Shown here: piece by piece, positions 13,504-17,648 of the stretch
Layout: each line of letters begins with the position of its first letter
Numbering within the stretch: position 1 is the first letter of the stretch
Origin: Alphaproteobacteria bacterium UBA6411
Lineage (GTDB): Bacteria > Pseudomonadota > Alphaproteobacteria > CAAGCB01 > CAG-977
DNA: 17,648 nucleotides
Direction: 5' to 3'
Assembly (NCBI GenBank): GCA_002438565.1
Contig: DJPN01000039.1
Location: forward strand, 1-17,648
Made by a program: the position numbers and the translations under genes
Notes under the pieces: generated by a model
Seen by the model: the letters and a program-made list of their open reading frames with translations, nothing else
Databases searched by the model: none
Told to the model about the DNA's origin: nothing

Positions 13504-14838
13504 TTAAAATCCTTTTTCGGCTTCAAAGGGCGTTATCAGCCCCGTTTTGCGGATAAGAGAGGCTTTGGCAATCAAAACGGCGTAAAACGAACGGCTTTTG
13601 GTCGAACGCACGTCGGCAAGCTTCGCCTGCGCGTCCAAAACGTTTAAGATATTGCCGCGTCCCGCCTTGTACGCGCCCAAAGCGACGGCGGCGTTTTGTT
13701 CGGCGGACGCAATCATCGTCAGCGCGATTTCATAGCTTTTCAACGCGGTGTGGTATGTCTGAAACACTGTCCACAATTCGGATTTCAGCGCGTTTTCCGC
13801 CGCTTGCAAATCCGCGCGGCTTTTATCCAGCAACGCTTTTACGCGGTTGATTTTGTGCGTGTTTTCAAATCCCGTAAACAAAGGGACGGAAAGCGACACC
13901 CCGACATTCCCGCGGTAAGTGCGGCGGTTGCCGCCCGAAAACTTGTCCGCCGCGCTTGCCCCCGCGTTCAGGGAAATTGACGGGGCGTTTTGCGCTTTCT
14001 GCCCGTCAAGGGCGGCTTGCGCCTGTTCCACCGCCGTTTTTTTCGCCAGAAAGTCCGCGCGGTGTCTTTTCGCCGTGTCAAGCAAAACGCCGAAATCGTC
14101 GGCGGGCAAAGGTAATGCGACGGTTTGCGCGGGCGGGGCGAGCTTTAACGCCGCTGTCGGATTTTCGTTCAGCAGCACCGCCAGTTTGCCGTGCGCCAGA
14201 CGGTCGGCTTCCTTGGCTTTGGCAACGCTTAGTTCCGATTCGGCAAAGGTCGTTTCCGCCTGCAGTTTGTCCGCGTATGCCGCAACACCCAGTTCGAAGC
14301 GTTTTGCCGCGGCGTCCAAAGCGGCTTTGGCGGATTCGCGCGTCGCCAGCGAATTTTCGTATTCTTCGCGCGCGGCGAACAGGGAAAAGTATGCGTCCGC
14401 CGTGTCGAACAACAGCGTCTGCAGCGTGTCCGTTTGCGTGTAAAGCGCGATTTCAAGCACTTTTTCGGCTTGGGTTATCGATGCTTTGCGCGCGCCGAAA
14501 TCGTACAAAAGCCAGCCCAAGGACAATTCCGCCGAAACGGTTGAAGCGTCCGATTTTTCATTGGTCGGCTTGATTTTCGTTCCCGATTCGTCCAAAGCGG
14601 CTTTGAAATCCAAATTCGGGTAATACGCCGCTTTTGCCGCGCCCAGTTCTTCCGCCGTTGCCAGCGCGCCCATGTACGCCTGCGCCGTTTGCGGATTGCG
14701 GCACAAGGCAAGGCTCAGCACATCGGGCAAAGTCAATTCTTCGTTTTCGGGCAAAGCGCACGCAACGTTGACCGGCGCGTCGGCGGCAAACGCGGGTGCG
14801 GGCAAAGCCAAAACAGCAAACAGCAGAAACTTTAACAT
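13504..14838 (-). CDS. TolC-like outer-membrane efflux channel
   Basis: 444 aa, outer-membrane trimeric channel partner of the MacAB-like pump. A signal peptide spans residues 1-18 (M-L-K, then a hydrophobic stretch ending A-F-A), with predicted cleavage before Ala19. The mature N-terminus has Cys27 and Cys46, which could form a disulfide as seen in some TolC homologues. Two outer-membrane-efflux repeats follow, each a long Ala/Glu/Lys/Gln-rich coiled coil (about 95-215 and 255-435) around G-W-L-L-Y-D-F-G-A-R and V-P-L-F-T-G-F-E, the expected beta-strand plus coil signatures. The end, N-I-L-N-V-L-D-A-Q-A-K-L, is characteristic. It lies 36 bp after the MATE gene, and a weak TGGA precedes the ATG. 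Base composition is the most GC-rich in the window. Confidence 0.95.
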   Translation of the reverse strand: MLKFLLFAVLALPAPAFAADAPVNVACALPENEELTLPDVLSLALCRNPQTAQAYMGALATAEELGAAKAAYYPNLDFKAALDESGTKIKPTNEKSDASTVSAELSLGWLLYDFGARKASITQAEKVLEIALYTQTDTLQTLLFDTADAYFSLFAAREEYENSLATRESAKAALDAAAKRFELGVAAYADKLQAETTFAESELSVAKAKEADRLAHGKLAVLLNENPTAALKLAPPAQTVALPLPADDFGVLLDTAKRHRADFLAKKTAVEQAQAALDGQKAQNAPSISLNAGASAADKFSGGNRRTYRGNVGVSLSVPLFTGFENTHKINRVKALLDKSRADLQAAENALKSELWTVFQTYHTALKSYEIALTMIASAEQNAAVALGAYKAGRGNILNVLDAQAKLADVRSTKSRSFYAVLIAKASLIRKTGLITPFEAEKGF

Positions 14839-14874
14839 TTTTCCACTTTAGCGCAAAAAAACAAAAAAGTCACG

Positions 14875-16233
14875 TCATACTTCGGCGGCGGCGGTTTTAT
14901 ACTTGCGGACTTGATAGCGGTAAATCGGAATCGAGATTAAAAACGCCAGAACGTCCGAACACGGCAAAGCGAAAAACACGCCCGCCACGCCGTAATAGCG
15001 CGGCAAAATAAAAATGAAGGGCGCCAAAAACAGCATTTGACGGCTCAGCGACAGAAAAGTCGCCAGCTTCGGACATTTCGTCGCCTGCAGAAAATAGGTT
15101 GTCGTCATCTGAAAACCGACGAACGGCAAAGCTAAAATCACGGTTTTCAGCGCTTTCGATCCGACGCGAATCAGCTCGGCGTCGTTCGGGTCGAACAGCT
15201 TGATGACATCCTGTGCGCCCAACTGTAGCACCACCCATGCGAACAGGAAAATGAATGTTGTGATTTCCAGCAGCAGGCGGTAGGTTTTCAGCACGCGCTT
15301 GTAATTCCTTGCCCCCAGATTAAAGCCGATAATGGGTTGCGCCCCCTCGCAAATGCCGATGGCGGGCATAAACAGCAGCATATTCGTCGCCATGGCGATG
15401 CCCATGGCGGAAACCGCCAGCGCGCCGCCGTATTTCACCAACGTTGTGTTGAAAATCGTTTGCACGAATCCGTTGCAAACTTGGATAAAGAACGGAGCCA
15501 TGCCGACCATGCAGACAATGCCGATGATTTTAAAGTTCGGCTTCAGATACCGCCAGCGCAATCGATACGGGCATTTTTTGGAAAAGAAAAAAGACCCCGC
15601 CCAGCAAAACGACAAAACCTGTCCGACAACGGTCGCCGCCGCGCCGCCCGCAATGCCCCAGCCGAATTTGAAAATGAACACCCAATCCAAAACCGTGTTG
15701 GTGATTGCGCCGATGAACATGGTAATCATTGCGATTTTCGGAAATCCGCATGCGCGGATGAAGTTGTTCATTGTCACGCACGCGGTAAAGAAAATCGTTC
15801 CCGCCAGCGAAATTTGCGAATATGTTTTGGCATACGGCATGATTTCGTCGGTTGCGCCGTACAGCCGCAGCAGCGGTTCCAAAAACGCGTAATGCACCGC
15901 GACGAACAAAGCGGTCAGCGCAAACACCAAAACAAACGAATTTGTCAAAACATGTTCGGCTTTGGGAATTTTTCTTTGTCCCAAACTGACGGCGAAATTG
16001 ACGCTGCCGCCGACGCCGACCAGCATGCCGATAGCCATTTGCAGAACAAAGCACGGAAACGACACGGAAATGCCCGCCAATCCCAGTGCGCCGACGCCGT
16101 TCCCGATGAAAATACGGTCGACGAAGTTGTACGACGCGTTAATCATCAGTCCGACAACAGCGGGAATGCCGAAGCTTGCCACCAGTTTTAAAATGCGGTC
16201 GTTGCCCAAATCGGGCGTTTTGCGGTCAGTCAT
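14875..16233 (-). CDS. MATE-family multidrug/solute antiporter
   Basis: 452 aa inner-membrane protein, probably an H+ or Na+ coupled exporter of drugs or metabolites. About twelve hydrophobic helices in two similar halves are visible. Family marks include I-P-A-V-V-G-L-M-I-N-A near 23-33, V-D-R-I-F-I-G at 38-44, the internal G-I-A-G-G-A-A-A-T-V segment, and E-G-A-Q-P-I-I-G-F-N-L-G-A-R near the start of the second half, as in MepA/DinF-type MATE proteins. The start has AAGGTG 5 nt upstream. Its mRNA leader contains a dyad that could mask that site. It stands 36 bp before the TolC-like gene with no terminator between, so it may share the export operon, although MATE pumps do not need TolC. The substrate is unknown. 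Confidence 0.94.
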   Translation of the reverse strand: MTDRKTPDLGNDRILKLVASFGIPAVVGLMINASYNFVDRIFIGNGVGALGLAGISVSFPCFVLQMAIGMLVGVGGSVNFAVSLGQRKIPKAEHVLTNSFVLVFALTALFVAVHYAFLEPLLRLYGATDEIMPYAKTYSQISLAGTIFFTACVTMNNFIRACGFPKIAMITMFIGAITNTVLDWVFIFKFGWGIAGGAAATVVGQVLSFCWAGSFFFSKKCPYRLRWRYLKPNFKIIGIVCMVGMAPFFIQVCNGFVQTIFNTTLVKYGGALAVSAMGIAMATNMLLFMPAIGICEGAQPIIGFNLGARNYKRVLKTYRLLLEITTFIFLFAWVVLQLGAQDVIKLFDPNDAELIRVGSKALKTVILALPFVGFQMTTTYFLQATKCPKLATFLSLSRQMLFLAPFIFILPRYYGVAGVFFALPCSDVLAFLISIPIYRYQVRKYKTAAAEV

Positions 16234-16238
16234 TTGTT

Positions 16239-16268
16239 CACCTTGAAATCTTTAACGGATACAAGGTG
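16239..16268 (-). promoter_or_regulatory. Dyad overlapping the ribosome binding site of the MATE gene
   Basis: On the minus strand CACCTTG (16268-16262) is followed after 16 nt by CAAGGTG (16245-16239). The second arm contains the AAGGTG ribosome binding site, 5 nt before the ATG. A 7-bp hairpin in the mRNA would hide that site; as DNA the same dyad could be a repressor operator. Confidence 0.45.
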
Positions 16269-16308
16269 TAAGGCATTTGACGTAAAATGACCAGAGGAAA
16301 AACAAAAA

Positions 16309-16330
16309 CAGGGCGGAAAAATCCGCCCTG
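16309..16330 (-). terminator. Strong intrinsic terminator of the Cys-rich protein gene
   Basis: A perfect 9-bp GC-rich stem, CAGGGCGGA with TCCGCCCTG, and a 4-nt loop are followed on the minus strand by TTTTTGTTTTT. It lies 20 bp past the stop at 16350 and separates this gene from the MATE gene. Confidence 0.92.
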
Positions 16331-16349
16331 CCTTTGTGCAAATGAAATA

Positions 16350-17648
16350 TCAATAGCATGCGCCTTGGTACCATTTTCCGTTTTCATAACGGGAATTTTT
16401 GCAGTCGCATCTTCCTACAGCCAAAGTCCAACCGCTTTGGCAACGGAGGCACGTTTCGGGATCGCCGCACAAACATCTGCTGCAGTTTGAAACGTTGCAT
16501 TCGTTCAAAACGCAGACGCCTTTGCTGTTTTTGCAATAACCGGATTGACAGCTGGCGGACGTCGCCGCGGGAATCGTTACCGTAAAGCTGACCCCCGGTT
16601 CGTTCACATGCGTGCATTTGATGGACGTCGTGCTTGTCGACGAACATTTGATGCGCGTGTCGCCCGTGCTTGTAACACTGGAATGATCGCTGTTCAGCTG
16701 GATGTAGGTATTGATTTTTTCGTACGAACAGCCGTTGTTGGCTTTCGCCAATTTTGTGCAGATTGAAGCAAAAGACACTTTGTTGTCCGAACCGACCGTT
16801 CCGGAGTATGTTCCGTTTGCCGCCGAAGTGCAGGCGCACGACGCTTTCGTGCAGGAATAGGTGCCATCCGCCGTAATGCCGCCGCCCGTATAGCCGTCGT
16901 TGCATGTGGCGTTTGACGTTCCGTCGCATGTGGCGTTTACGCATTTAATGCATTTGCCCATGTACAGGTAGTATCCCGAATTGCAGCGCGTACATTCCAC
17001 ACATTCCACCGGTCCGGAATAAGAGCCGGAGCTTTTGGTCGTTTTGCAGTTTTGCAGCTGATCTGCGCGCGTTGTCGCGGTCGGGCAGTTGTACGGCGTG
17101 CATTTCGCGCACAAAGTATAATCGGCCGATCCGATTTGCATGACTTCGCCGTTCGGGGACAAAGTGCAGGCCGATCCTTTTTTCATCATGTCGTAATGAT
17201 CATTGTAATTCGACGGACAGCCGACATTGCGGCATTGATTGTTGTACCAAACCGTGCCGGCGGGACAGCCGCAGGATCCGTTCGTGCAAACTTGTCCGCC
17301 CTCGCATGTCATTTTTTCGCACGGATCTTCCGTGCCGCAGCCGCCTATTCCGTTCGGGGCTTGTCCGTTTGCGCAGGGATACTGACAGGACGCGTTGTCC
17401 GTGCAGGGGACGCATCCGCACGACGACGTGCTGAACGAATTGCCCGCCGCGCAGGTCGTTTCCTTGCAATAACAGCCGCCCGATCCGTTGGGAACCAAAG
17501 GCGCGGCACAGCCGCATCTGTTGTAAGTGTCGTCTTTCGCGCAGTTGCGGCAGGAGCAATCGTCTGTTTTATATTGACCCGCGGGGCAAGTTGTCGAAGC
17601 GGAACAGCCGCATTTGCCGCCCGATACGATGACCTGCGCGCCCGAACA
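16350..17648 (-). CDS. Cysteine-rich repeat protein, probably secreted or surface (5' end outside window)
   Basis: The frame is open from the window edge to TAA at 16350: 432 residues visible, start not in the window. An internal TTG at 17498 is not a sensible start because the Cys-rich pattern continues unchanged upstream of it. 56 residues are Cys (about 13%), in short blocks such as C-G-C, C-x-x-C and C-P-A-G, with Gly, Asn, Ser and Thr, recalling EGF/TNFR-like disulfide modules. A segment at about 16550-16835 has fewer Cys and more Ser/Thr and beta-type sequence, perhaps a separate globular domain. The C-terminus ends N-G-K-W-Y-Q-G-A-C-Y with no anchor or sorting motif. So many Cys imply oxidation outside the cytoplasm; a signal peptide should lie beyond the window. 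The function is unknown; adhesion or host contact is a guess. Confidence 0.85.
   Translation of the reverse strand, partial: CSGAQVIVSGGKCGCSASTTCPAGQYKTDDCSCRNCAKDDTYNRCGCAAPLVPNGSGGCYCKETTCAAGNSFSTSSCGCVPCTDNASCQYPCANGQAPNGIGGCGTEDPCEKMTCEGGQVCTNGSCGCPAGTVWYNNQCRNVGCPSNYNDHYDMMKKGSACTLSPNGEVMQIGSADYTLCAKCTPYNCPTATTRADQLQNCKTTKSSGSYSGPVECVECTRCNSGYYLYMGKCIKCVNATCDGTSNATCNDGYTGGGITADGTYSCTKASCACTSAANGTYSGTVGSDNKVSFASICTKLAKANNGCSYEKINTYIQLNSDHSSVTSTGDTRIKCSSTSTTSIKCTHVNEPGVSFTVTIPAATSASCQSGYCKNSKGVCVLNECNVSNCSRCLCGDPETCLRCQSGWTLAVGRCDCKNSRYENGKWYQGACY

Noticed and set aside
15337..16191. Plus-strand open frame of 284 aa
   Set aside because: Antisense to the MATE gene; His/Arg/Asn/Gln-rich low-complexity product typical of a reversed membrane-protein gene.
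16900..16937. Two 13-bp direct repeats in the Cys-rich gene
   Set aside because: They follow from the repeated N-A-T-C peptide blocks and are too short to call a separate element.
17496..17498. TTG as start of the Cys-rich gene
   Set aside because: The same frame stays open to the window edge with the same Cys pattern, so the true start is outside.
1..17648. CRISPR array, tRNA, rRNA, insertion sequence or prophage
   Set aside because: No regularly spaced repeats, cloverleaf, rRNA-like stretch, transposase, integrase or terminal inverted repeats were seen.

Overview
The window carries about sixteen genes, all on the minus strand, so transcription runs from position 17648 towards position 1. 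No rRNA, tRNA, CRISPR array, transposase or integrase was seen. The cell envelope is Gram-negative: there is a TolC-type outer-membrane channel with a signal peptide, a periplasmic adaptor, and a MacB-type pump. The Cys-rich surface-type protein and the overall gene style recall uncultured host-associated Alphaproteobacteria, but no phylogenetic marker is present, so that placement is a weak inference.

Layout in transcription order. (1) 17648-16350 is the 3' part of a very Cys-rich protein gene (56 Cys in 432 visible residues), closed by a strong intrinsic terminator at 16309-16330. (2) 16233-10425 is an export unit: a MATE transporter, a TolC-like channel, a MacA-like adaptor, and a MacB-like pump split into separate ATPase and permease genes. 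The TolC-to-permease genes are tightly packed (3-bp gap, abutting, 8-bp overlap). A dyad just before the MATE gene could hide its ribosome binding site. (3) 10424-10145 is an AT-rich intergenic region with a weak terminator hairpin and several inverted repeats. (4) 10144-1 is a surface-polysaccharide cluster: four family-2 glycosyltransferases, an SDR sugar-nucleotide epimerase/dehydratase, a complete GDP-D-glycero-alpha-D-manno-heptose module, an FAD-dependent UDP-galactopyranose-mutase-like enzyme, and two hexapeptide acyltransferase-type genes, the last cut by the window edge.

The heptose module has all four steps in three adjacent genes: a GmhA-like isomerase, the HddA kinase, and a fused HddC guanylyltransferase plus GmhB phosphatase. 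The activated heptose, possibly modified by the epimerase, would be assembled into a glycan by the glycosyltransferases and decorated by the acyltransferase(s). Stop/start overlaps of 1 to 13 bp at most junctions argue for one translationally coupled operon.

The most interesting spot is the AT-rich distal end. The acyltransferase gene carries a run of eight G near its 5' end. Loss or gain of one G gives an early stop in either case, which is what a phase-variable ON/OFF switch needs. Its first 60 bp are repeated perfectly at the start of the next gene, and its own 3' end reads out of frame through that second copy. This suggests a switchable or recombining acyltransferase array modifying the heptose-containing glycan.
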